DNA of 12,565 bases from Clostridiales bacterium (lineage in GTDB: Bacteria; Bacillota; Clostridia; Lutisporales; Lutisporaceae). The first letter of the stretch is position 1; each line of letters starts with the position of its first letter. The notes beneath the pieces are model-generated. The model did no database searches and was not told the origin of the DNA. It saw only the letters and a list, made by a program, of their open reading frames with translations. The DNA lies in contig DUSG01000112.1 in NCBI GenBank assembly GCA_012842725.1, positions 1 through 12,565 of the forward strand. Reading direction: 5' to 3'. Shown in pieces: positions 6,346-12,565 of this stretch. The position numbers were made by a program, and so were the translations under genes.

Positions 6346-6356
6346 TCTTTTGTCAA
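6328..6356 (-). promoter_or_regulatory. Sigma-A promoter of the marR-MATE operon
   Basis: TTGACA (6356-6351) and TAGAAT (6333-6328) lie 17 bases apart on the minus strand. Initiation is expected near 6321, at the centre of the inverted repeat, giving a short leader of about 34 bases before the marR ATG. Confidence 0.85.
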
Positions 6357-6370
6357 TGGCTCTTATTGTA

Positions 6371-7354
6371 TTATTTTTGAAGAACCTTTACCAGCAATTC
6401 TATTGAACTTTCTACATCCTTAACCGATACCATCTCAGACGGGGAATGCACATAGCGGCATGGTACCGATATGACTCCTGAAGGCACTCCCGATTTAGTC
6501 AGATGAATAGCTCCTGAATCTGTTCCTCCAAATTCCAATATCTCAAGCTGATATGGAATATTGTTTTCCTTAGCGGTTTCTATCATCAAATTCTTGACTG
6601 TTGGATGTGCCAATACACTGTTGTCTTTAATCTTTATTGCAGTTCCTTTGCCCATTTTTACATCCATAGGTTTAGCTTTTGGAGTATCTCCCGTGGCAGT
6701 AACATCTATTGCGATACCCATATCAGGATCTATGCCATAAGCTGCAGTTTTGGCACCCCTTAAGCCTACTTCTTCCTGTACTGTAAATACGAAGTATACC
6801 TCATTTGGGCAATCCTTTAAGGCCTTTAAAGCTTCTATGGCAACATAGCATCCTATTCTATCATCCATAGATTTGGCCATTATATAATCACCATCTTGGA
6901 CAAAGGGTGCATAGAAGCAAGCTACATCACCTATATTGACCTTTTTCATGGCTTCTTCCTTTGAAGATGCGCCGATATCTATAAACATTTTGTCAAGGGC
7001 CAGGTCTTTCATGTCATCCAACTTTTCCATTCCTACAACACCCATGGTGCCATCCGCAAACATAACTCTCTGATATAATGAAATAGATGGAGATACGCCG
7101 CCTATATTTGTGAATCTCAGAAAACCATTTTCATCTATATTAGTAACCATTATACCTATTTCGTCCATATGGCTGGCAACCATTATCTTTTTACCATTTC
7201 CCCTTTTTATTGCTATTAGATTTCCCAATGCATCTACTTTTATCTCGTCTGCATAGTCTTTTATTTCTTCTTTAATTACTTCTCTTATGGTTTCTTCATG
7301 ACCTGACGGACCAAAGGTTTCCAATAATCTTTTCAATAAATCTCTATTAATCAC
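6371..7354 (-). CDS. M42 family metallo-aminopeptidase, third of three paralogues
   Basis: A 327-residue cytoplasmic peptidase of the M42 (glutamyl aminopeptidase, cellulase M, TET) family, which trims peptides from the N-terminus using two metal ions. All metal-site motifs are present: SHMDEIG (H62), KSMDDR (D164), TVQEEVG (catalytic E194, ligand E195), AIDV (D217) and RYVHSP (H303). The small TET-like PDZ-type domain lies inserted between about residues 70 and 160. The start is a GTG at 7354, preceded by GAGGGGG nine bases upstream. It overlaps the end of the previous M42 gene by eight bases, implying translational coupling. No clear terminator follows before the marR promoter, though the operator palindrome might act as one. 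Confidence 0.92.
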   Translation of the reverse strand: MINRDLLKRLLETFGPSGHEETIREVIKEEIKDYADEIKVDALGNLIAIKRGNGKKIMVASHMDEIGIMVTNIDENGFLRFTNIGGVSPSISLYQRVMFADGTMGVVGMEKLDDMKDLALDKMFIDIGASSKEEAMKKVNIGDVACFYAPFVQDGDYIMAKSMDDRIGCYVAIEALKALKDCPNEVYFVFTVQEEVGLRGAKTAAYGIDPDMGIAIDVTATGDTPKAKPMDVKMGKGTAIKIKDNSVLAHPTVKNLMIETAKENNIPYQLEILEFGGTDSGAIHLTKSGVPSGVISVPCRYVHSPSEMVSVKDVESSIELLVKVLQK

Positions 7355-8375
7355 GGATGTATTCCCCCTCTTTTATATCTTCCAGGAATAGTTTTACTAC
7401 TTTCTTAAGCCCTTCATAATCGTCTTTGCTCATTACGCTGGCCGGTGAATGGATATATCTGCAAGGTACGGAAATTGCTGCACAAGGCACTCCTTCCCTG
7501 ATAGTGTGTATTGCCCCAGCATCATTTCCTCCTGGTGACGGTGTTCTGTATTGAACTTTCACTCCGTTTTTTACTGCCAGATCATATATTCTCTTGGCCA
7601 GGTTCTTAGGGAATATGGTTCTGGAATCCATTAGGGATATAGCAGGACCGGCTCCCATTCTTGTTATATGTGATTGTTCCGGTACATTGGATACATCTGA
7701 ACATAAAGTTCCTTCAAGAACCAATGCAATATCAGGGTTGATGTTATATGCAGCAACGGTTGCTCCTCTCAGTCCTATTTCCTCCTGAACAGTAAACGCT
7801 GCCACTATAGTGACATTATAATCATGCTTCAAGATTTCTATCAATGCTGCACATCCCGCTCTGTCGTCCAAAGCTTTTGCTTTCACAAGATTATTGCCAA
7901 ACTCCACATAATCACTGTCAAAGGCTACATAATCTCCAAGTTTCACTAATTTTTCCGTATCTTCCTTTGATTTGGCACCTATATCTATATACAGTTGCTT
8001 TGTTTTTAAGGGAGTCTCTCTTTCATCCTTTTCCTGCAAATGTATGGCTTTTGCTCCTATGACTCCCTGTATTTTATTCTTTCCAACCAACACAGGCTTG
8101 GATACCAATATTCTTTCATCCAAACCACCAGCCTGTGCAAATTTTATGAAGCCTCCCTCGTCTATGGATTTAACCATAAGACCTACTTCATCCATATGAG
8201 CAGCTATCATAACCTTCGGATATCCTGGCTTACCATTTTTGGTTGCTATTATATTGCCTAATACGTCAACTTTTATATCGTCAACATATGGTTTAATTTC
8301 CTCTAATATTATTTCTCTAACTTCGCTTTCACCGCCGGGCATGCCGCAAGCTTCCGTTAATCTTTTTAATAGCAT
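7347..8375 (-). CDS. M42 family metallo-aminopeptidase, second paralogue, Glu for Asp metal ligand
   Basis: A 342-residue M42 peptidase with AAHMDEVG (H60), KALDDR (D170), TVQEEIG (E198, E199) and RYIHSP (H309). At the position where the flanking paralogues have AIDV it has LVLEGT, so E221 replaces the usual Asp metal ligand. It also carries cysteines nearby (C225 and C305, the latter in VPCRY, shared with the third paralogue). I recall that an EGT variant exists in part of the M42 family, so the enzyme is probably active but may prefer other metals or substrates. The ATG has GGAGGG six bases upstream and overlaps the first paralogue by 10 bases. Role: peptide breakdown together with its neighbours, possibly in a shared complex. 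Confidence 0.92.
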   Translation of the reverse strand: MLLKRLTEACGMPGGESEVREIILEEIKPYVDDIKVDVLGNIIATKNGKPGYPKVMIAAHMDEVGLMVKSIDEGGFIKFAQAGGLDERILVSKPVLVGKNKIQGVIGAKAIHLQEKDERETPLKTKQLYIDIGAKSKEDTEKLVKLGDYVAFDSDYVEFGNNLVKAKALDDRAGCAALIEILKHDYNVTIVAAFTVQEEIGLRGATVAAYNINPDIALVLEGTLCSDVSNVPEQSHITRMGAGPAISLMDSRTIFPKNLAKRIYDLAVKNGVKVQYRTPSPGGNDAGAIHTIREGVPCAAISVPCRYIHSPASVMSKDDYEGLKKVVKLFLEDIKEGEYIRD

Positions 8376-9415
8376 AGCATTCCCTCCAAATCCTCGCCAT
8401 TTAAGCTGACTATGAAATATGCCAAAAGCTTTCCGGCGTTTTTAATATCGTTGATATTTACAGTCTCCACTGAGGTATGCATATATCTTAAAGGAATGGA
8501 TATCAGCCCAGTTGCCACGCCACCTCTGGTTATCTGCATCCCCCAGGCATCTGTTCCTGTAGCTCCGGGATATATTTCCTGCTGATAAGGTATGTTGTAC
8601 TCCTTGGCTACTTCCACTAATCTTTCATATATTTTAGGGTGAATATTGGCACCAAAACCGATGCATGGTCCCTTACCCAAATCTGAAGTCTCATCCTTAG
8701 GAAGTTCAGGTGTTGAACCAAAACCTACATCTATGGCAATACCAATATGGGGAGATATATGGAATGTAGCAGGTATTGCTCCTCTATATCCAACCTCTTC
8801 CTGAACAGTAGCTACTGCATAAACATCACAATCATGATTCATTTTGCTCAATTCTTTCAGACATTCATACATAACTGCTACTCCAGCCCTATCATCCAAT
8901 GCTTTTCCGGCAACCATATCATTCTGCAAACTCAACATTTTTCGCCTTATGGTAATGGGATCTCCTATGGAAACATACTTCTCCACTTCATCTTTTGATA
9001 AGCCAACATCTATCAGCATATCTTCCATCTTTACAGCTTTCTTTCTTTCGTTGGCTTCAAGCAAGTGAGGCGGTTTGCTGCCTATAACTCCAAACAGCTT
9101 CTTTTTTCCATGTACGATAACTTCCTGGGTCAATAAGGTCCTTTGATCTATTCCTCCTATATTTGTAAATTGTATAAATCCTTTGTCGTCGATCTTTTTT
9201 ACCATAAGACCTATTTCGTCCATATGAGCTGCCAGCATAATCCTTTTTGCATTTTGGGCTTTTCCTTTTTTTATGGCTGATAAGCTGCCCATCTTATCAA
9301 TTTGAATCTCGTCTGAATAAGGTTTAAAATATTTCTCCACTACCTTTGCTGCTTCGTGCTCGAAACCTGTAATGCCATGGGCTTCTATAAGTTCTTTAAT
9401 AAAATCCCTAAGCAA
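8366..9415 (-). CDS. M42 family metallo-aminopeptidase, first of three paralogues
   Basis: A 349-residue M42 peptidase. Metal and catalytic motifs are AAHMDEIG (H64), KALDDR (D174), TVQEEVG (E206, E207), AIDV (D229) and RYMHTS (H313). YPGATGTDAWGMQITRGGVATGLISIPLRY (283-311) replaces the G-G-T/N-D-S/A-GAIH segment of the other two paralogues, with Trp and Met where they have Ala and Ile, so the substrate pocket probably differs. The start is a TTG at 9415 with AGAGGGAG five bases upstream; no ATG occurs nearby, and the next (MGSL) would remove about 40 conserved residues. It heads an operon of three overlapping M42 genes. I saw no strong promoter: a weak TTGATA/TAACAT pair lies near 9465-9495. 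Confidence 0.92.
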   Translation of the reverse strand: MLRDFIKELIEAHGITGFEHEAAKVVEKYFKPYSDEIQIDKMGSLSAIKKGKAQNAKRIMLAAHMDEIGLMVKKIDDKGFIQFTNIGGIDQRTLLTQEVIVHGKKKLFGVIGSKPPHLLEANERKKAVKMEDMLIDVGLSKDEVEKYVSIGDPITIRRKMLSLQNDMVAGKALDDRAGVAVMYECLKELSKMNHDCDVYAVATVQEEVGYRGAIPATFHISPHIGIAIDVGFGSTPELPKDETSDLGKGPCIGFGANIHPKIYERLVEVAKEYNIPYQQEIYPGATGTDAWGMQITRGGVATGLISIPLRYMHTSVETVNINDIKNAGKLLAYFIVSLNGEDLEGMLCY

Positions 9416-9520
9416 AATATCTCCCTCTTTCTTTATGTAATCTCACAATATAACCCCACATATTTAATGTTAATATAATTTGATGATAATATCAAAACTA
9501 AATTGCAAAAATTTCAAAAA

Positions 9521-9850
9521 TTATTCTATTATATAATCTTTGAAAAATTTTCTCACACTCTCGACAAAGTTATCCGCTGCTCCCCAATCAAAGTTAAATA
9601 TTATTCCCTGAGAGCTACCAGCTGCTACAGCAGTCACAGACGTAGTATTACGGAAATTATCTATGATTACTGTCAAAGCAGCTCTGTTTTCTGATCTAAA
9701 AAAATATTTCTCAAAGATCATAATAGCTATATATTTACCTTCTCCAGGGCTCTTAAACTCATCGTATACCAATTCTGCACTGTCAAAATCCTGAAGCTTA
9801 TTATATGCTTCTCTGGGGCTCAAACTAATGTTGAAATTCAGTTGTGACAT
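9521..9850 (-). CDS. Small hypothetical protein, resembles DUF6054
   Basis: A 109-residue soluble protein with no signal peptide or membrane segment and no cysteines. It alternates predicted strands and helices, starting LNFNISLSPREAYNKLQDF, and shows a central IMIFEKYFFRSENRAALTVIID (about 43-64) and a late GIIFNFDWGAADNFVESVRKFF (82-103). The FEKYYxRxxNRAxL and WGAxDNF patterns remind me of DUF6054 proteins of Firmicutes, but this is from memory and the function is unknown. GGAGG lies eight bases before the ATG at 9850. It ends 105 bases before the M42 operon start without a visible terminator. It is divergent from the Cu/Zn superoxide dismutase gene, sharing a 155-base intergenic region. 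Confidence 0.7.
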   Translation of the reverse strand: MSQLNFNISLSPREAYNKLQDFDSAELVYDEFKSPGEGKYIAIMIFEKYFFRSENRAALTVIIDNFRNTTSVTAVAAGSSQGIIFNFDWGAADNFVESVRKFFKDYIIE

Positions 9851-10005
9851 TTATTTTGCCTCCATCTTATTTGATGCCTATCTATATATTAATCTATTCT
9901 ACAACTTTACTTACATTCCTTTTATTTGCCTATTAATTATTTAAACATCTATTATTTTTCTTCATATTATGATTATATATCAGTTTTTTTAAGGAGTGAA
10001 CATAT
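9851..10005. promoter_or_regulatory. Divergent intergenic region between DUF6054-like and SOD genes
   Basis: 155 AT-rich bases that must hold promoters for both genes. For the dismutase, TATTAT (9965-9970) is a possible -10, with only a poor TTAAAC 18 bases upstream, and AAGGAG (9991-9996) is its ribosome binding site. For the minus-strand gene a TAGAAT lies at about 9894-9899 without a clear -35. A T7 run (9984-9990) comes just before the dismutase ribosome binding site. No palindromic operator was seen. Confidence 0.35.
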
Positions 10006-10470
10006 ATGGCAACCGCTTTTGCTATTATCCAAGGAGGGCCTTTAGCACCTTCCTTATCAGGTATAGTATACTTTACAGATGTTCAGGGAGGAGTACAAGT
10101 ATGTGTTTCTGTCCGTGGATTACCTGAATATAAACCTGCTGCAGGAAATCAAGCTCCAATAGGCCCTCACGGTTTCCATATACACCAATTCGGCAATTGT
10201 GAAGTTGGAGATCCTGATGACCCTTTTAAAGCAGCAGGAGATCATTGGAACCCGGATAACCAGCCCCATGGAAACCATGCAGGAGATTTCCCCGTGCTTT
10301 TCTCCAATAATGGTAGAGCTTTCATATGTTTTTTCACCAATAGATTCAGGGTAAGAGATATCATAGGAAAAGCTGTAATCATCCACCAGAACCCCGATGA
10401 TTATCGTAGTCAGCCATCTGGAAATGCGGGCAAAAGACTAGCCTGCGGTGTTATACGTCTTATGAGGTAA
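10006..10470 (+). CDS. Cu/Zn superoxide dismutase family protein, cytosolic form
   Basis: A 154-residue protein of the Cu/Zn superoxide dismutase family, which converts superoxide to oxygen and hydrogen peroxide. Copper ligands H58, H60 (GFHIH), H80 and H127 (IIHQNPDD), zinc ligands H80, H88, H91 and D94 (GDHWNPDNQPHGNHAGD), and active-site R144 (GNAGKRLACGVI) are all present. C65 and C147 are placed for the conserved disulfide. The zinc loop between the second and third zinc histidines is only two residues, against eight in the eukaryotic enzyme. The start has AAGGAG nine bases upstream and no signal peptide follows, unlike most bacterial Cu/Zn enzymes, which are exported. It is the only gene on the plus strand and ends in the hairpin at 10481-10517. 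Likely protects against oxygen exposure, but activity is inferred. Confidence 0.93.
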   Translation: MATAFAIIQGGPLAPSLSGIVYFTDVQGGVQVCVSVRGLPEYKPAAGNQAPIGPHGFHIHQFGNCEVGDPDDPFKAAGDHWNPDNQPHGNHAGDFPVLFSNNGRAFICFFTNRFRVRDIIGKAVIIHQNPDDYRSQPSGNAGKRLACGVIRLMR

Positions 10471-10537
10471 AAAAATGATTGAGCAGGAAGAAGATTATAT
10501 TAATTTTCCTCCTGCTCAAACAATCATATAAGTTTTT
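10469..10537. terminator. Bidirectional terminator between SOD and flavin reductase genes
   Basis: Arms 10481-10496 and 10502-10517 form a 16-position stem with one A·C mismatch and one G·U pair around the loop ATATT. ATGATT (10475-10480) and AATCAT (10522-10527) can extend it. Read on the minus strand it is followed by AATCAT and seven U, a strong terminator for the flavin reductase gene. Read on the plus strand the U-tract (GTTTTTC) is 14 bases further on, so termination of the dismutase transcript is likely but weaker. Confidence 0.88.
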
Positions 10538-10541
10538 CACA

Positions 10542-11186
10542 CTACTTGTATTCCACAAAACCTATCTTACTGCTCAATGATTCTCCAGTTATAGGATTCG
10601 TAGGAGAATGGATATTGATTAAATATCCGCCTTCACCATAGCGACCTTTTTTATTTTCATCAAAGTATTCCTCATCCATAGCTATATGTTTTGTACGGCC
10701 ACATATGACACCATACCTGCTGCCTTCATATAAAGGTTTAATCCACTCTAAAGCGCATTCCAGATTTAAAAAGCATTCCTTAATCCTAGGCGCATTGATC
10801 GATATGGCTTTTTCTACCGTCAATCCGTTTTCCGTTATCTCATCGATTTCATATGCATTGTTTTCAATTGTTTTGCGACACTTCTCCCAAATATCCTTAT
10901 TAGGGAAATTGATGCAGAACTCTTTGTCTCTTATTATGTTGCCGATAGTATGCCCATATTTTAATGGAATGCCGGACATTATACAGAAATGTCCTCCACC
11001 ATCCCCTGAAAAACAAGACCAGGAATGCAAACAGGCGTTAGGCAGCCCGTTTTCTTTATAGGTTGTAATTAAAAATATTGGCATTGGTATGCCTATAAGA
11101 AACTCAGCCCAATTAAAAACCTCATATTGCCCCTCCCAGCTAGTAGCAAATGCTTCTGGTTTTTTGTTCTCAAACTCATATTTCAT
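10542..11186 (-). CDS. Flavin reductase-like, FMN-binding split-barrel protein
   Basis: A 214-residue cytoplasmic protein of the flavin reductase-like/flavoredoxin group, with a split beta-barrel that binds FMN. Visible signatures are IPMPIFLITTYKENGLPNACLHSWSCFSGDGGGHFCIMSG (33-72), where the flavin phosphate loop is expected, then HTIGNIIRDKEFCINF (79-94) and a C-terminal CALEWIKPLYEGSRYGVICGRTKHIAMDEEYFD segment (about 143-175) that covers the barrel. Seven cysteines are present, more than usual for the size. The AGGGG site lies nine bases before the ATG. Only 47 bases separate it from the upstream AraC-type regulator and no terminator lies between, so the regulator probably belongs to the same transcript. 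It may move electrons from NAD(P)H to an acceptor; the partner is unknown. Confidence 0.85.
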   Translation of the reverse strand: MKYEFENKKPEAFATSWEGQYEVFNWAEFLIGIPMPIFLITTYKENGLPNACLHSWSCFSGDGGGHFCIMSGIPLKYGHTIGNIIRDKEFCINFPNKDIWEKCRKTIENNAYEIDEITENGLTVEKAISINAPRIKECFLNLECALEWIKPLYEGSRYGVICGRTKHIAMDEEYFDENKKGRYGEGGYLINIHSPTNPITGESLSSKIGFVEYK

Positions 11187-11233
11187 ATTACACTTCCCCT
11201 TTACTGAATAAACTTGTCTAACTAAAATATAGA

Positions 11234-12091
11234 TTAATATTTGAAAGGTTCATTGTAAAAATCAGACATATTTTTTATAAAGTTGCTAGGGGTTGTCCCA
11301 CAAAATTCATTAAACTCTCGAATTAAATGAGATTGATCAAAAAAACCAGATTCATATGCAATATAAGTAGAATTTGACATGGCATACCTTTTATATGTTT
11401 TTATTGCTTTATTTATCCTAACCAACCTGGAAAACATTTTAGGACTTAATCCAATAATTTCCTCAAAAATCCTGTTTAACTGCCTTTCACTGATATACTC
11501 ACTTTCTGCAAGCTTTTTTATTTGCATTACACCACCTGTATGCCTGATTCTGTCTACAAAAGATAAAATATTCTTAAGGTTTCTTCTGTTTTCTTCTATT
11601 GCATGAATTAAAATGCTATCTACTTTAAAAATAAGTTCATCAATATTTCTTGAAGACTCAACAGCATTTCTAAAGGATTTTGAAAGCTTGCTATCAATAT
11701 CATAAACATGACACTGTACATCCTTTAATTCCTTTTGATGAATACCCGTCAATGCATGTAATCCACCAGGCAAAAACTCAATAAAGAACATTATTTTATT
11801 ATACTTTGAATTACCTTGCTTTACTCTTACAAACTTTGATGTTGGTCCCCAACATATTTCATCTATTTCTTTTCCGTCAAATTCAAATATAATACATCCG
11901 CTTCCGTCAGGTATAATTGTCAATTCTTCAGATGCCTCATCATTGATGTCTTGTTTTAGGCTACTTGAACAAGTTATAGTGTAATTAGATATATATTTTC
12001 TTAATAAAGTATGTGGCATGAAATAAAAATGATTATTATATTCAGTTATGATAGCATTATTTGAATTGATACAGAAATCTACGCCTATCAT
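11234..12091 (-). CDS. AraC family regulator with DUF6597-type N-terminal domain
   Basis: A 285-residue transcription regulator. The N-terminal half looks like the DUF6597 sensor domain found before AraC helix-turn-helix modules: YFMPHTLLRKYISNYTI (about 23-39), LTIIPDGSGCIIFEFDG (57-73) and FFIEFLPGGLHALTGIHQKELKDV (about 101-124). The C-terminal third has the two AraC helix-turn-helix units, IKKLAESEYISERQLNRIFEEIIGLSPKMFSRLVR then YIAYESGFFDQSHLIREFNEFCGTTPSNF. I start it at the ATG at 12091 because AGGTGA precedes it at the right distance; a GTG at 12100 is in frame but lies within that site. A weak promoter (TTGTTA, 18 bases, TATAAA) may lie upstream near 12130-12160. It probably controls the flavin reductase gene downstream, and perhaps itself; the signal is unknown. 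Confidence 0.9.
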   Translation of the reverse strand: MIGVDFCINSNNAIITEYNNHFYFMPHTLLRKYISNYTITCSSSLKQDINDEASEELTIIPDGSGCIIFEFDGKEIDEICWGPTSKFVRVKQGNSKYNKIMFFIEFLPGGLHALTGIHQKELKDVQCHVYDIDSKLSKSFRNAVESSRNIDELIFKVDSILIHAIEENRRNLKNILSFVDRIRHTGGVMQIKKLAESEYISERQLNRIFEEIIGLSPKMFSRLVRINKAIKTYKRYAMSNSTYIAYESGFFDQSHLIREFNEFCGTTPSNFIKNMSDFYNEPFKY

Positions 12092-12164
12092 ACTGTTCAC
12101 CTGTTTTTATCTTTTTATAAACATTTGTCATATTTTATATTACTTCTGCTTTATCATTAACAAT

Positions 12165-12565
12165 CTACCCGCATTTCACCATCTTATCTCGCAATATGCC
12201 CTCTGCCTTTTCGTAATCTTCCTTGTTGATCAGCATATCTACTTTCGTTGTATCACTATCTGTTAACCATCTGCTTATTTTTCCGTTGTTTATAAATACT
12301 GATAACTTTCTATACTCTTTGTTTCTTTTACTTAATTGCTCTCCCCATTCATAATGGCTAATCTCATTCCATTTATATAATGATGCTCTGCCCAAATATA
12401 TCGCTCTTTCACAAATGCCTTTCTTTTGGAAATAGTCATAGATATATATAAAAGTTAGTATCATCCACAAAGCAGATTCCACTAGATTAAACAAACCTGT
12501 ATTAGCATATTTGGAAACGACCAACGATTCATACAGCATTCTTTTATCCATAAAATCTTCGCTTA
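12165..12565 (-). CDS. Unrecognised membrane-anchored protein, C-terminal part (5' end outside window)
   Basis: The frame is open from the window edge to a TAG at 12165. An ATG at 12551 could be a start, but it has no ribosome binding site and the frame continues upstream without a stop, so the true start is probably outside. The visible part has one transmembrane helix (LVESALWMILTFIYIYDYF) followed by a soluble tail. The tail has ICERAIYLGRASLYKWNEISHYEWG and a final helical segment INKEDYEKAEGILRDKM. The G-x-W-x-x-I-x-x-Y-x-W pattern resembles DUF5673-type or small PH-like domains that follow membrane helices in Firmicute proteins, but I do not claim the family. The 73 bases to the next gene hold no clear terminator. 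Confidence 0.65.
   Translation of the reverse strand, partial: SEDFMDKRMLYESLVVSKYANTGLFNLVESALWMILTFIYIYDYFQKKGICERAIYLGRASLYKWNEISHYEWGEQLSKRNKEYRKLSVFINNGKISRWLTDSDTTKVDMLINKEDYEKAEGILRDKMVKCG

Noticed and set aside
6288..6356. Upstream extension of the marR frame by 23 codons
   Set aside because: The extra codons are the inverted-repeat promoter, and the best ribosome binding site (GGAGG) is placed for the ATG at 6287.
9484..9500. Short TTGAT/ATCAA inverted pair upstream of the M42 operon
   Set aside because: Only five pairs in a very AT-rich stretch; not distinguishable from chance.
10705..11061. 118-codon plus-strand open frame
   Set aside because: Shadow of the flavin reductase-like gene; no start signal and no recognisable domain.
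1..12565. Possible mobile element, CRISPR array or phage defence island
   Set aside because: No transposase, integrase, spaced repeats or known defence genes were found, and composition looks even across the window.

Overview
The window reads as chromosomal DNA from a low-GC, Gram-positive, probably anaerobic Firmicute, most likely a member of Clostridia. The reasons are strong AT bias, GGAGG-type ribosome binding sites before almost every gene, consensus sigma-A promoters, a T-box riboswitch ahead of an aminoacyl-tRNA synthetase gene, and the gene families present. All genes but one (a Cu/Zn superoxide dismutase at 10006-10470) lie on the minus strand, so the layout below follows transcription, from high to low coordinates.

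Right end (12565 to 10542): the C-terminal part of an unrecognised membrane protein that runs off the window, then an AraC-type regulator followed after 45 bases by a flavin reductase-like split-barrel protein. A hairpin at 10481-10517 lies between that gene and the convergent superoxide dismutase gene and can serve both. The dismutase has all metal ligands and the active-site arginine but no signal peptide. Divergent from it is a small protein resembling DUF6054.

Centre (9415 to 6371): three consecutive M42-family metallo-aminopeptidase genes, overlapping by 8-10 bases and starting at TTG, ATG and GTG. Then comes a marR regulator plus MATE efflux pump operon (6287 to 4424), whose sigma-A promoter is covered by a perfect inverted repeat with 21-base arms.

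Left (4412 to 1): a perfect-consensus promoter, a T-box leader with an AAC (Asn) specifier, and asnS for asparaginyl-tRNA synthetase. A palindromic element of dispersed-repeat type follows. Next is a putative operon from an extended -10 promoter at 2437-2463: two overlapping flavodoxin-fold genes (the first with a C-x2-C-x2-C-x7-C cluster like iron-sulfur flavoproteins), a TVP38/TMEM64 (VTT-domain) membrane protein, and the 5' part of another membrane protein gene cut by the window edge.

No tRNA, rRNA, CRISPR, transposase, integrase or phage gene was seen. I found no clear evidence of a wholly new system. The best candidates for a second look are the triple M42 operon with its altered metal ligand in the middle paralogue, the marR-MATE operator, the coupled flavoprotein pair, the cytosolic short-loop Cu/Zn dismutase, and details of the asnS leader.
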